From positions 558,001 through 622,000 of the forward strand of contig NZ_JACVVX010000002.1 in assembly GCF_014534685.1 (NCBI RefSeq): a stretch of 64,000 nucleotides of DNA. Direction: 5' to 3'. Positions 38,715 to 46,957 of the stretch are shown here, one piece after another (the first letter of the stretch is position 1; each line of letters starts with the position of its first letter). The stretch is from Oryzicola mucosus (GTDB taxonomy: Bacteria > Pseudomonadota > Alphaproteobacteria > Rhizobiales > Rhizobiaceae). A model generated the notes under the pieces. The model ran no database searches. It worked only from the letters and a program-made list of their open reading frames with translations, and was not told the DNA's origin. A program made the translations under genes and the position numbers.

Positions 38715-39458
38715 ATGACATTGTTTCGTAACGTCGTGTTCATCGCGGCGCTCGCCGGGCTTTGCGCGGGTATCGTCCTGGCTGCCCTGCAAAGCTTCGC
38801 CACCGTGCCGCTGATCCTCCAGGCGGAAACGTTCGAAAATGCTGGCGAGGCTGCGCCGCACGACCATGGCACCCCCGCTGCGGGCGAGCAGGCGGTTGCG
38901 CCACACAGCCACGATCATGACGAGGAAGGCTGGGCGCCGGCGGACGGCTTCGAGCGCTTCTTCTTCACCGCCGCCGCCAATGCCTTGAGCGGTATCGGCT
39001 TCGGCTTGGTCCTGCTTGCCGTTTCCGAACTGTCGGGTGGGATTTCCAGCTGGCGCAACGGGCTGTTCTGGGGTTTTGCCGGCTTTGCCGTCTTCACGCT
39101 TGCACCGGGTCTGGGCCTGCCGCCCGAACTGCCGGCCATGCCGGCTGCCGATCTCGTCGCGCGCCAGGTCTGGTGGGTCGGAACGGTGATAGCCACCGCC
39201 GCCGGTCTCTGGCTGATCGCGTTCCGCAAGTCGCTGCCTTTGGCGGCTCTGGGCGTGGCGCTGATCGTGCTGCCGCATGTCATCGGCGCGCCGCAGCCCG
39301 AATCGCATGAGTCGCCGGTCCCGGCCGACCTGCACCACAGCTTCGTCGTCGCGGTCACCATCACCAATCTGGTGTTCTGGCTGGTTCTCGGCGCGGTCGC
39401 AGGCATGATCCGCAGCCGTTTCCTAGGCCAGCCGGCACTGCGCGGCAGCTTTGCCTGA
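38715..39458 (+). CDS. cbtA: Cobalt transporter subunit CbtA
   Basis: CbtA is the membrane-embedded cobalt transporter component. The 247-residue protein has about five helices, with a His/Asp-rich loop early on (PHDHGTPAAGEQAVAPHSHD, with HDEEG after) that could bind cobalt. The family block GLGLPPELPAMPAADL is present. It lies 15 bp after cbtB and its 3' end overlaps cobU by 8 bp. Confidence 0.92.
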   Translation: MTLFRNVVFIAALAGLCAGIVLAALQSFATVPLILQAETFENAGEAAPHDHGTPAAGEQAVAPHSHDHDEEGWAPADGFERFFFTAAANALSGIGFGLVLLAVSELSGGISSWRNGLFWGFAGFAVFTLAPGLGLPPELPAMPAADLVARQVWWVGTVIATAAGLWLIAFRKSLPLAALGVALIVLPHVIGAPQPESHESPVPADLHHSFVVAVTITNLVFWLVLGAVAGMIRSRFLGQPALRGSFA

Positions 39459-39963
39459 AGCCCGCCTGACCTTCCTGCTCGGCGGCGCGCGTTCCGGCAA
39501 GAGCGCGCATGCCGAGCAGCTCGTCAGCGCGCTCCCCGCACCGTGGACCTATATCGCCACGGCGCAATCCTATGACGACGAGATGAGCGAGCGCATCGCC
39601 ATTCACCGTGCCCGGCGCGACGCCAATTGGGTGACGCTGGATGCGCCGCTCGACCTGACCGAGACCCTCGATGCTTTGCCCGATGGTGCGCCGCTGCTGC
39701 TGGATTGTTTGACGCTGTGGCTGTCCAACCAGATGCTGGCGGGCCATGATGTCGAGCAGGAGAGCGCTCGCTTGGCCGATGTCCTGTCGCGTCCGCGCGG
39801 GCCATGGTTCGTCGTGTCCAACGAGGTCGGGCTGGGCATCGTGCCCGACAATGCGCTGGCGCGTCGGTTCCGCGATGCCGCCGGCCGGCTCAACCAGCGC
39901 GTCGCCGCTCATGCCCACACCGTTCTGTTCATGGTGTCCGGCCTGCCGATGAAAGTGAAGTGA
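39451..39963 (+). CDS. cobU: Adenosylcobinamide kinase / guanylyltransferase
   Basis: The enzyme (CobP in the aerobic nomenclature) phosphorylates adenosylcobinamide and makes adenosyl-GDP-cobinamide. The 170-residue protein has the P-loop GGARSGKS at residues 11-18, HRARRDANWVTLDAPLDL with the guanylated His region, and LLLDCLTLWLSNQM. The only reasonable start is TTG 39451 inside the end of cbtA; family similarity begins at residue 5, so the start fits. The stop overlaps cobO. Confidence 0.9.
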   Translation: MPEARLTFLLGGARSGKSAHAEQLVSALPAPWTYIATAQSYDDEMSERIAIHRARRDANWVTLDAPLDLTETLDALPDGAPLLLDCLTLWLSNQMLAGHDVEQESARLADVLSRPRGPWFVVSNEVGLGIVPDNALARRFRDAAGRLNQRVAAHAHTVLFMVSGLPMKVK

Positions 39964-40577
39964 TGAAAGACATCGACGACAAGGACGCCGAGCGCCACCG
40001 CGCCAAGATGGAAAAGCGCAAGGCCGTGCAGGATGCCGAGGTGGCGGAAAAAACGGTCGAAAAAGGCCTGCTGATCGTCAACACCGGCCCGGGCAAGGGC
40101 AAAACCACCGCGGCCTTCGGGCTTGCGCTGCGCATGCTGGGCCATGGCCGCCGCGTCGGCGTCGTTCAGTTCATCAAGGGCGCATGGCATTCCGGCGAAA
40201 AGGATGCTTTTGCTGCGTTCGGAGACAAGGTCGTCTGGCACACGATGGGCGAGGGGTTCACCTGGGAGACCCAGGACCTGAAGCGCGACATCGCGGCCGC
40301 CGAGGTAGCTTGGGCCAAGGCGCGGGAACTGATGGCCGACCCAAGCATCGATCTCGTCGTGCTGGACGAACTCAACATCGCGCTGCGCTACGATTACCTC
40401 GATCTTGACGCCGTCGTGGCTGAACTCAGTGGACGCCGCGAGGGCCTGCATGTCGTCGTCACTGGCCGCAACGCCAAGCCGCTGTTGCTCGACGCCGCCG
40501 ATCTCGTCACCGAGATGGGGTCCGTGAAGCACCATTTCTCCGCCGGGGTGAAGGCGCAACAGGGCATCGAGTTTTAG
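39963..40577 (+). CDS. cobO: Cob(I)yrinic acid a,c-diamide adenosyltransferase
   Basis: CobO transfers the 5'-deoxyadenosyl group to cobalt. The 204-residue protein (CobA/CobO type) has the P-loop GPGKGKTT at residues 42-49, VGVVQFIKGAW, LVVLDELNIALRYDYLD and a C-terminal HHFSAGVKAQQGIEF. It overlaps cobU (TGATG) and ends the cbtB-cbtA-cobU-cobO operon. Confidence 0.94.
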   Translation: MKDIDDKDAERHRAKMEKRKAVQDAEVAEKTVEKGLLIVNTGPGKGKTTAAFGLALRMLGHGRRVGVVQFIKGAWHSGEKDAFAAFGDKVVWHTMGEGFTWETQDLKRDIAAAEVAWAKARELMADPSIDLVVLDELNIALRYDYLDLDAVVAELSGRREGLHVVVTGRNAKPLLLDAADLVTEMGSVKHHFSAGVKAQQGIEF

Positions 40578-40626
40578 GGTCAGCACCCGTTGCCTAGGAA
40601 TCGTCGGTTCGGCAAGCGCTCCAGGT

Positions 40627-40860
40627 TGCCCCCTCTGTCCTCCTGCGCTTGCCGAAGGGCGGACATCTCCCCTCTGGTGGAGAAAAACTATCGCAGATCG
40701 TGTGAGGCACCCCCTCACCGGTTTGCTTCGCAAACCACCTCTCCCCCTGCCCGGGGGAGAGGAACCGCTCCTTCGAAAGGCGCATTCTCCGCAGAACTTG
40801 GGTTCCTCTCCCCCACAAAATGGGGGAGAGGTGGCGAGCGCAGCGAGCCGGTGAGGGGGA
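40627..40860. repeat. Palindromic repeats after cobO
   Basis: Segment 40627-40681 (CCTCTGTCCT to CTCTGGTGGAG) resembles an arm of the cobG-internal element. Segment 40711-40860 is a larger inverted repeat: CCCCCTCACCGGTTTGC on the left answers GAGCCGGTGAGGGGG on the right, and two inner hairpins have CCTCTCCCCC/GGGGGAGAGG stems. No gene is supported between 40578 and 40987. Confidence 0.8.
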
Positions 40861-40962
40861 CTTGCGCAGCTAATTTTTCATATTCTATCGCCTCTCCACG
40901 AAGGAAGCGTCGCAAGTTTAGCCGCCTGAATCATTGCGCAACTATTGCCGCTTGCCAATGAA

Positions 40963-40978
40963 ATAAGTCCGTGCTTAT
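40963..40978 (+). promoter_or_regulatory. ATAAG-N6-CTTAT operator upstream of arsR
   Basis: The inverted repeat ATAAGTCCGTGCTTAT ends 9 bp before the arsR start codon, a usual position for an ArsR/SmtB autoregulatory site. Confidence 0.5.
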
Positions 40979-40987
40979 GTATCTGTC

Positions 40988-41302
40988 ATGACGCATGACC
41001 AGATATTCAAGGCGCTTGCCGACCCGACCCGCCGGACGATCTTCGAGCGTCTGGCGACGAGCGGGCACAATGCCAGCGAATTGCGCGAGGGGCTGAGCAT
41101 CAGCCAGCCGGCGATGTCGCAGCATCTCGCCGTTCTGCGCGCCGCCGGGCTGGTGCGCGAGCAGCGGCAGGGCCGCTTCGTCAACTATGAAGTGGATCCG
41201 GATGGGCTCGCCAGCATCGGCGAATGGCTCGCCAAATACCGTGCCTACTGGCCGGCGCGCATCGACGATCTCAAGACCCTGCTGAAGGATATGGACCAAT
41301 GA
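40988..41302 (+). CDS. ArsR/SmtB-family transcriptional regulator
   Basis: The 104-residue winged-helix protein shows IFKALADPTRRTIFERL and the recognition helix region SISQPAMSQHLAVLRAAGLV. It has no Cys, so classical metal sensing is unlikely; this subclass typically pairs with an AHSA1/SRPBCC gene, as here. The stop overlaps the next gene. Confidence 0.88.
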   Translation: MTHDQIFKALADPTRRTIFERLATSGHNASELREGLSISQPAMSQHLAVLRAAGLVREQRQGRFVNYEVDPDGLASIGEWLAKYRAYWPARIDDLKTLLKDMDQ

Positions 41303-41640
41303 CGGACCGCGCCGGCGACGCACAGCAGACCTTCGAATATGAACTCGACGCACCGCCCGCCAAGGTCTGGCGCGCCGTGACGATTCCGGAATATCGCGAG
41401 CACTGGCTGCCGAACAAGGTCTTGGCCGACCAGGCGCCCTTGTCGATCGTACCGGGAGAGATGGTGCGTTACGCCTTGCGCGACGAGGACGCGCCGTTCC
41501 GTGAGAGCGAAGTCACCTTCGAACTGAGCCCGGCGGATGATGGCGGCACGCTGTTCCGGATCATCCATCGGATGGCGCTTCCAGAAAGGCTGGAGGCGGC
41601 GAATTCCAACAGCCCACCGGCCATGATGCGCGCCGCCTGA
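41299..41640 (+). CDS. AHSA1/SRPBCC-domain protein
   Basis: The 113-residue protein has the ligand-binding START-like fold typical of partners of ArsR regulators: [26 protein letters not shown] near the N-terminus and [21 protein letters not shown]. It is shorter than most AHSA1 proteins (about 140-160 residues) and its last residues ([12 protein letters not shown]) do not look like the usual C-terminal helix, so the 3' end may be altered. Function unknown. Confidence 0.75.
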   Translation: MTDRAGDAQQTFEYELDAPPAKVWRAVTIPEYREHWLPNKVLADQAPLSIVPGEMVRYALRDEDAPFRESEVTFELSPADDGGTLFRIIHRMALPERLEAANSNSPPAMMRAA

Positions 41641-41680
41641 CAGCCAAACCCCACTTCCAACTGACGCAAGGAGTTCGCCG

Positions 41681-42286
41681 ATGCGCGAAGCGATGCAACT
41701 CGTCCCTATGGTGGTCGAACAATCCAGCCGTGGCGAGCGGTCTTTCGACATTTATTCCCGGCTGCTGCGCGAGCGGATCATCTTCCTCAATGGCGAGGTC
41801 AACGACACGATGTCCGCGCTCGTCTGCGCGCAACTGCTGTTTCTCGAGGCCGAGAACCCCAAGAAGCCGATCCATCTCTACATCAATTCCTATGGCGGCG
41901 TGGTGACCAGCGGGCTCGCCATGTACGATACGATGCAGTTTCTGAAGGCGCCGGTATACACGCTGTGCATGGGCACCGCGCGATCGATGGGCTCGTTTCT
42001 GCTGATGGCGGGCGAGCCGGGGCATCGCGCCGCACTGCCCAATGCCAGCCTGCATGTGCATCAGCCGCTTGGCGGCTTCCAGGGGCAGGCGTCAGATGTC
42101 TTCATCCATGCCGAGGAGATGCAGAAGACCAAGCGGCGCATGATCCGGCTTTATGCCGAACATTGCGGCCGCACGGTCGAGGAGGTCGAACGCACCCTCG
42201 ATCGCGACCACTTCATGACCGCCGAGGAAGGCGTGCAATGGGGCCTTGTCGATCATGTCATGACCGAGCGGCCCGAAGAAGATTAG
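41681..42286 (+). CDS. clpP: ATP-dependent Clp protease proteolytic subunit (ClpP paralogue)
   Basis: The 201-residue protein has the ClpP core: [20 protein letters not shown], the nucleophile Ser102 in [14 protein letters not shown] (where GQAASMGA is usual), His127 in [15 protein letters not shown], and [18 protein letters not shown] with the Asp. No ClpX is adjacent and no trigger factor, so it is probably an accessory ClpP rather than the housekeeping copy. AAGGAG precedes ATG 41681. Confidence 0.9.
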   Translation: MREAMQLVPMVVEQSSRGERSFDIYSRLLRERIIFLNGEVNDTMSALVCAQLLFLEAENPKKPIHLYINSYGGVVTSGLAMYDTMQFLKAPVYTLCMGTARSMGSFLLMAGEPGHRAALPNASLHVHQPLGGFQGQASDVFIHAEEMQKTKRRMIRLYAEHCGRTVEEVERTLDRDHFMTAEEGVQWGLVDHVMTERPEED

Positions 42287-42403
42287 CAAACGCGGCTGTG
42301 GTTTGGCTGGCGCTCCATGTTGCCGTAGTGCGGCGGACGACTGTATCGGCGGTTGTCGTGCCAAGGCTCGGGCCGGCGATGATGCGCGGTTATACGACCA
42401 TTC

Positions 42404-43366
42404 CTACCACAGCAGCAGACCGATCAAGCCGAAGCCGGCGACCATGATCAGATCGGCGCTCCAGTAAAGCCGCAGCGCCTTGCGAATGTCGGCGGCATTG
42501 GCTTGCCTGCGGCCGCCTTCGCCCATGAAACTGTCGTCGACCAGCACGCCGCCGTAAGATCGGGGACCGGCGAGCGCCAGCCCAAGCGCGCCGGCCATGG
42601 CGGCTTCCGGCCAGCCGGCATTGGGCGACCGGTGGTTCTTCGCGTCGCGCCAGACGGCTTTCCAGGCCCGTGCCGGATCGGCGCCCGGAACAAGAACTGC
42701 GGCGAGCACGATCAGCAATGCCGTCAGCCGCGACGCCGGCAGGTTGATAAGGTCGTCGAAGCGCGCCGCCGCCCAGCCGAAGGCGCCATGCCGTTCGGTC
42801 TTGTGGCCGATCATCGAATCGGCGGTGTTGGCGGCCTTGTAGGCAGCGCCCCCTGCGAAGCCGCCGGCAGCCAGCCAGAAAGCGGGCGCGACGATGCCGT
42901 CGGAAAAATTCTCCGCCAGGCTTTCGATGGCCGCGCGGCTGACGCCGGCTTCGTCCAGCGCTTCGGGGTCGCGGCCGACGATCATCGACACCGCCTTGCG
43001 TCCGGCAGGCAGCCCGCCGGTTTCGAGCGCTTCGGCAACGGCTGCTACATGGCTCGCCAGGCTGCGCTGGGCCAGAAGCGTGCTGGCGGCCAGCGCAGTC
43101 AGAACGATGCCGAAAGGCACGAGGCCGAACAGTTGGGCCAGGCCATCGGCTATGCCCGCCGGAACCAGCACGATGACCAGCAGCGCCACGACACCCAGGA
43201 CGCGACGCATCGTGTCGCTGTCGGATGCGCGGTTGAGGCTTTTGTCCAGACAGGTTATCAGCCTGCCGATCCAGATCACGGGATGGCCGACAGCCCTGAC
43301 CAGACGGTCGGGATAGCCGAGGCACAGTTCGGCAAGAAGCGACAGGAAGGCGAGCGGAAAAAACAT
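42404..43366 (-). CDS. cobD: Adenosylcobinamide-phosphate synthase CobD (CbiB)
   Basis: This membrane enzyme joins adenosylcobyric acid with an aminopropanol derivative. The 320-residue protein has CbiB blocks GHPVIWIGRLI, SLAENFSDGIVAPAFWLA, GAAYKAANTADSMIGHKTERH and AGWPEAAMAGALGLALAGPRSYGG. Its ATG (43366-43364) shares CATG with the ATG of divergent cobC, so the two start codons overlap by two bases. The name follows the aerobic nomenclature, in which cobD is the cbiB homologue. Confidence 0.92.
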   Translation of the reverse strand: MFFPLAFLSLLAELCLGYPDRLVRAVGHPVIWIGRLITCLDKSLNRASDSDTMRRVLGVVALLVIVLVPAGIADGLAQLFGLVPFGIVLTALAASTLLAQRSLASHVAAVAEALETGGLPAGRKAVSMIVGRDPEALDEAGVSRAAIESLAENFSDGIVAPAFWLAAGGFAGGAAYKAANTADSMIGHKTERHGAFGWAAARFDDLINLPASRLTALLIVLAAVLVPGADPARAWKAVWRDAKNHRSPNAGWPEAAMAGALGLALAGPRSYGGVLVDDSFMGEGGRRQANAADIRKALRLYWSADLIMVAGFGLIGLLLW

Positions 43367-44402
43367 GGCGCTTCTGGGCGAGGTGAAACCGGTCGAGCAT
43401 GGCGGCAGCATCGAGACAGCGCGACGGCTGTTTCCCAAGGCTCCCGAACCGATCCTCGACCTGTCGACGGGGATCAATCCGCACTCCTATCCGCTTTTCG
43501 ACCTGCCCGCCACAACCTTGACGCGGCTTCCAGAGCCGGGCGCCGCGCGCAAACTGGCCGAGGTGGCCGCTGCCGCCTATCGCGTTCCCTCCGCGGTCCA
43601 TGTGGTTCCCGCACCCGGAACGCAGATCCTGTTGCCGCGCGTGGCCTCGCTCGTTGCGCCGGGCACAGCACTGGTGCTTGGCCCGACCTATCGGGAACAT
43701 GCCCGTGCCGCTGCCATCGCCGGGCATGCGGTGACGGAGGTTGCGGACTTCGCAGCACTCGCCGATGCCGACCTGGCTGTCGTGGTCAATCCGAACAATC
43801 CCGACGGGCGCATCGTCTCGCGCGAAAATCTGCTCGGCCTTGCCGCGCATCTCAGAAAGAAGGGCGGGCTTCTCGTCGTTGACGAAGCGTTCATGGATGT
43901 CGGCCCGCGCGCCGAGAGCCTTGCGGGCGATGTCGTCGCAGGCGGGGTGGTCGTGCTGCGTTCCTTTGGCAAATTCTTCGGCCTTGCCGGTGTCCGGCTC
44001 GGCTTCGCGCTGGCCGATTCCAAAACGGCGGCGCTGCTGTCGTTACAACTCGGGCCCTGGTCGGTGGCGGGGCCAGCGCTCGACTATGGGCTGAAGGCTC
44101 TGGCGGATACGGCATGGCAGGATGCCGTGCGGGCGCGGCTGACGGACGGGGCCGAACGGCTGGACGCGCTGTTCTCGTCGGCCGGCGTGTCGGTCAAGGG
44201 CGGCACAAGCCTGTTCCGCCACATCGACCTGGCTAGCGCCTCCGATCTATTTCAGGCGCTCGGCCGCCAGGGTATTCTGCTGCGTCGCTTCGCCGATCGA
44301 CCGAGCCAATTGCGCTGCGGTCTGCCGGGCTCGGAAGCGGAGTGGTCGAGACTTGAAGCCGCGCTGAAGACGTGGCGCAATGAGGGGGAGCCGCGCTCTT
44401 GA
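43365..44402 (+). CDS. cobC: Threonine-phosphate decarboxylase-like aminotransferase CobC
   Basis: CobC supplies the aminopropanol arm of cobalamin. The 345-residue PLP enzyme (fold type I) shows ILDLSTGINPHSYP, VVNPNNPDGRIVSRE, LLVVDEAFMDVGP and the Schiff-base lysine in VLRSFGKFFGLAGVRLGFA. The ATG overlaps the cobD start on the other strand. I cannot exclude a start a few codons downstream. The next gene begins inside its stop. Confidence 0.92.
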   Translation: MALLGEVKPVEHGGSIETARRLFPKAPEPILDLSTGINPHSYPLFDLPATTLTRLPEPGAARKLAEVAAAAYRVPSAVHVVPAPGTQILLPRVASLVAPGTALVLGPTYREHARAAAIAGHAVTEVADFAALADADLAVVVNPNNPDGRIVSRENLLGLAAHLRKKGGLLVVDEAFMDVGPRAESLAGDVVAGGVVVLRSFGKFFGLAGVRLGFALADSKTAALLSLQLGPWSVAGPALDYGLKALADTAWQDAVRARLTDGAERLDALFSSAGVSVKGGTSLFRHIDLASASDLFQALGRQGILLRRFADRPSQLRCGLPGSEAEWSRLEAALKTWRNEGEPRS

Positions 44403-44902
44403 TCCATGTCTGTCCGCTGTCGAAGGTCGCGGAAACCGCCGAAAGCATCGGCGCGCGCCGCATGATCACGCTGCTCAATGCGGGAACGCCGGTCATTCGT
44501 CCGGCTGGCATAGCCGAGCAGGATCACCTCTACTTGTCGATGAACGATATCTTCGAAGCGCAGGACGGCTTGATGCTGCCGGGCGAGGAGCATGTGCGAA
44601 CGCTGCTCGATTTCGCCCACAGCTGGGACCGTTCGGCGCCGCTTCTGATCCATTGCTTTGCCGGGGTCAGCCGGTCGACCGCCTCCGCCTACATCATCGC
44701 ATCGGCGCTTGCGCCCCACCGCGACGAAGAAGAGCTTGCAACCACTTTACGGCGGCTTTCGCCGTCGGCCACGCCCAATCCGCGGCTCATCGCCGTTGCC
44801 GACATCATCCTGGGCCGGGAGGGGAGAATGGTGGAGGCCATTAAGCGCATCGGCCGAGGCGCTGATTGCTTCGAAGGCAATGCGTTCGCGTTGTCCATCT
44901 GA
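44399..44902 (+). CDS. Dual-specificity-like protein phosphatase
   Basis: The 167-residue protein has the CX5R phosphatase signature HCFAGVSRST (Cys86, Arg92) and a plausible general-acid loop Asp before it (SMNDIFEAQDG). The start is TTG 44399, overlapping the cobC stop (TTGA). Homologues I recall from rhizobia are annotated as tyrosine phosphatase family proteins. Coupling to cobC may be only transcriptional. Confidence 0.8.
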   Translation: MIHVCPLSKVAETAESIGARRMITLLNAGTPVIRPAGIAEQDHLYLSMNDIFEAQDGLMLPGEEHVRTLLDFAHSWDRSAPLLIHCFAGVSRSTASAYIIASALAPHRDEEELATTLRRLSPSATPNPRLIAVADIILGREGRMVEAIKRIGRGADCFEGNAFALSI

Positions 44903-44907
44903 TTCGT

Positions 44908-45085
44908 CATACCGGGCAAGCGAGGCGAAGCCGAGCGCGACCCGGGTATCCATTCCGTGACATTTCCATGATCGGCCACGGTTCGGAATTGCAGTTTTTT
45001 CTGAACCGAAATGCCTGTGTCTTTGGTCACAGAATGGATTGCCGGGTTTCCGCCGCGCTGCGCTCGGCTCCACCCGGGAATTACG
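44908..45085. repeat. Large inverted repeat between the phosphatase gene and add
   Basis: The left half (CGAGCGCGACCCGGGTATCC then CATTCCGTGAC, ending about 44961) is answered by GTCACAGAATGGATTGCCGG (45026 on) and further sequence to 45085 with GCTCGGCTCCACCCGGG. The elements are imperfect arms around 65 bp, in the convergent gap, where transcript ends are expected. Confidence 0.7.
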
Positions 45086-45094
45086 AACCTTCAA

Positions 45095-46069
45095 TTACCT
45101 TTTATGCCCGTCCAGCCGCGCCAGAAGCGCTGCCTTGGTCTTGCGGTCGACGAAGGCGGCTTCGATTGCCGTGCGCGTAATGCCCATCAGCACCTTCTCG
45201 CTCATGCCGAACTCTTCAGCGGCGATGTCGTATTCCCGTTTCAGCGAGGTCCAGAAATAGGGCGGATCGTCGGAATTGAGCGTCACCTTGCAGCCGGCAT
45301 CCTTCAGCGCCGGGAAGGGGTGATGAGCGAAATCCGGATAAACCTTCAGCGCCACGTTCGAACTGGGACAGCACTCCAGAACCACGCCTTCGTCGGCGAT
45401 GCGGCGCACCAGATCGGGGTTTTCGATGGCGCGTACGCCATGGCCGATCCGGGCAGGGCGAATGTGATCCAGCGCGGCCTGCACGCTTTCCCAACCCGCC
45501 AGTTCTCCGGCATGGACGGTGATGCCGAGGCCTGCCTCGCGGGCGATCTCGAAGGCGCGGACATAGTCTTCGACGTCGCCGTGGCGTTCTTCTCCCGCCA
45601 TGCCGAAGCCGGTCACCAGCGGGTGCTTGCACCTGACCGCGAAGCGCGCGGCCGCCTCGACCGATTCGACGCCGAAATGGCGCACGCCGGTCACGATCAT
45701 CCGCGCCTCGATGCCGGTCTTGGCCATGGCGCGCTGCATGCCTTCGCCCAGCGCATCGGTATAGGCTTGCGGCGACAGGCCGGCCTTGGTCGCATGGTCG
45801 GGCGAGGTGAAGATTTCTGAGTAGATTGCCCCTTCGCGGGCAAGGCTGGACAGATAGTGATCGGCCAGCTTGGCGTAGTCCTCCTCGCTGCGAAACAGAT
45901 CGGCCGCGAAGTCGTAAGCCGCGAGAAACGATGTGAAATCGTGCCAGACGAAGGCACCGTCCTGAATATAAGCGGAAGTCTCCTTGCCGTATTTCTGCGC
46001 CTGCCGGATCACCAGTTCGGGCGCTGCCGCACCCTCGATGTGGCAGTGTAGTTCGGCTTTCAATGGCAT
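45095..46069 (-). CDS. add: Adenosine deaminase
   Basis: The enzyme deaminates adenosine or a related purine. The 324-residue TIM-barrel protein has the zinc motif H8-C-H10 (AELHCHIEG), [13 protein letters not shown] with the next metal His and catalytic Glu, [10 protein letters not shown] and [11 protein letters not shown] with the Asp pair. The group includes adenine deaminases, so specificity is not certain. A hairpin AAGCGCGG/CCGCGCTT lies upstream at 46086-46108. Confidence 0.9.
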   Translation of the reverse strand: MPLKAELHCHIEGAAAPELVIRQAQKYGKETSAYIQDGAFVWHDFTSFLAAYDFAADLFRSEEDYAKLADHYLSSLAREGAIYSEIFTSPDHATKAGLSPQAYTDALGEGMQRAMAKTGIEARMIVTGVRHFGVESVEAAARFAVRCKHPLVTGFGMAGEERHGDVEDYVRAFEIAREAGLGITVHAGELAGWESVQAALDHIRPARIGHGVRAIENPDLVRRIADEGVVLECCPSSNVALKVYPDFAHHPFPALKDAGCKVTLNSDDPPYFWTSLKREYDIAAEEFGMSEKVLMGITRTAIEAAFVDRKTKAALLARLDGHKR

Positions 46070-46170
46070 GCGTAATTCCTTCGTGAAGCGCGGCCGAACA
46101 CCGCGCTTAAAGAAATAGCGCGGTGGGGTGTGATCGGCTATGGTCCCGCCGAATTTGATTGGACACGATC

Positions 46171-46947
46171 ATGTCAGAAGAACGGACGACCGCCCAAGGC
46201 GGGATGGAAACCTCATACGGCTTCAAGACTGTCGGCCCCGGTGAAAAGCAGGGTCTGGTCAACGACGTCTTCCACAAGGTTGCGAAACGCTACGACATCA
46301 TGAACGATCTGATGTCGGCGGGCCTGCACCGCGCGTGGAAGGATGGGCTGGTTTCCTGGCTCAATCCTTCAAAACGAGCGGGCTGGCACGTGCTTGACGT
46401 CGCAGGCGGCACGGGCGACATCGGTTTCCGCATCGTCGACGCGTCGCATGGCAATGCCCGCGCGACCGTGCTCGACATCAACGGCTCGATGCTGTCGGTG
46501 GGCGAGGAACGGGCGCGTAAGCGCGGACTCGCCGACAATGTCGATTTCGTCGAGGCGAGCGCCGAGGAATTGCCGTTTCCCGACGAAACCTTCGACGCCT
46601 ATACGATCTCTTTCGGCATCCGCAACGTGCCGCGCATCGACGTCGCGCTGTCTGAAGCGTTTCGCGTGCTCAAGCCAGGCGGGCGCTTCCTGTGCCTGGA
46701 ATTCTCCGATGTCGAAATGCCGATCCTCGACAAGATTTACGAGAAATGGTCGTTCGAGGCCATTCCCCGTATCGGCAAGATGGTCACCGGCGACGGCGAA
46801 CCCTACGCCTATCTCGTGGAATCCATCCGCAAATTCCCCAACCAGGAGAATTTCGCCGCGATGATTTCGCGCGCCGGCTTCAGCCGCGTCAGCTTCCGCA
46901 ACTATTCCGGCGGCATCTCCGCCCTGCATTCGGGCTGGAAGCTTTGA
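46171..46947 (+). CDS. ubiE: Demethylubiquinone/demethylmenaquinone C-methyltransferase UbiE
   Basis: UbiE methylates the ubiquinone ring at C2. The 258-residue SAM enzyme shows [20 protein letters not shown], the SAM loop [25 protein letters not shown] and [22 protein letters not shown] 46171 is used; a TTG at 46159 is possible. ubiB follows after 10 bp, as is usual, giving a quinone-synthesis unit that fits the nuo operon metabolically. Confidence 0.95.
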   Translation: MSEERTTAQGGMETSYGFKTVGPGEKQGLVNDVFHKVAKRYDIMNDLMSAGLHRAWKDGLVSWLNPSKRAGWHVLDVAGGTGDIGFRIVDASHGNARATVLDINGSMLSVGEERARKRGLADNVDFVEASAEELPFPDETFDAYTISFGIRNVPRIDVALSEAFRVLKPGGRFLCLEFSDVEMPILDKIYEKWSFEAIPRIGKMVTGDGEPYAYLVESIRKFPNQENFAAMISRAGFSRVSFRNYSGGISALHSGWKL

Positions 46948-46957
46948 CGGTTCTGGC

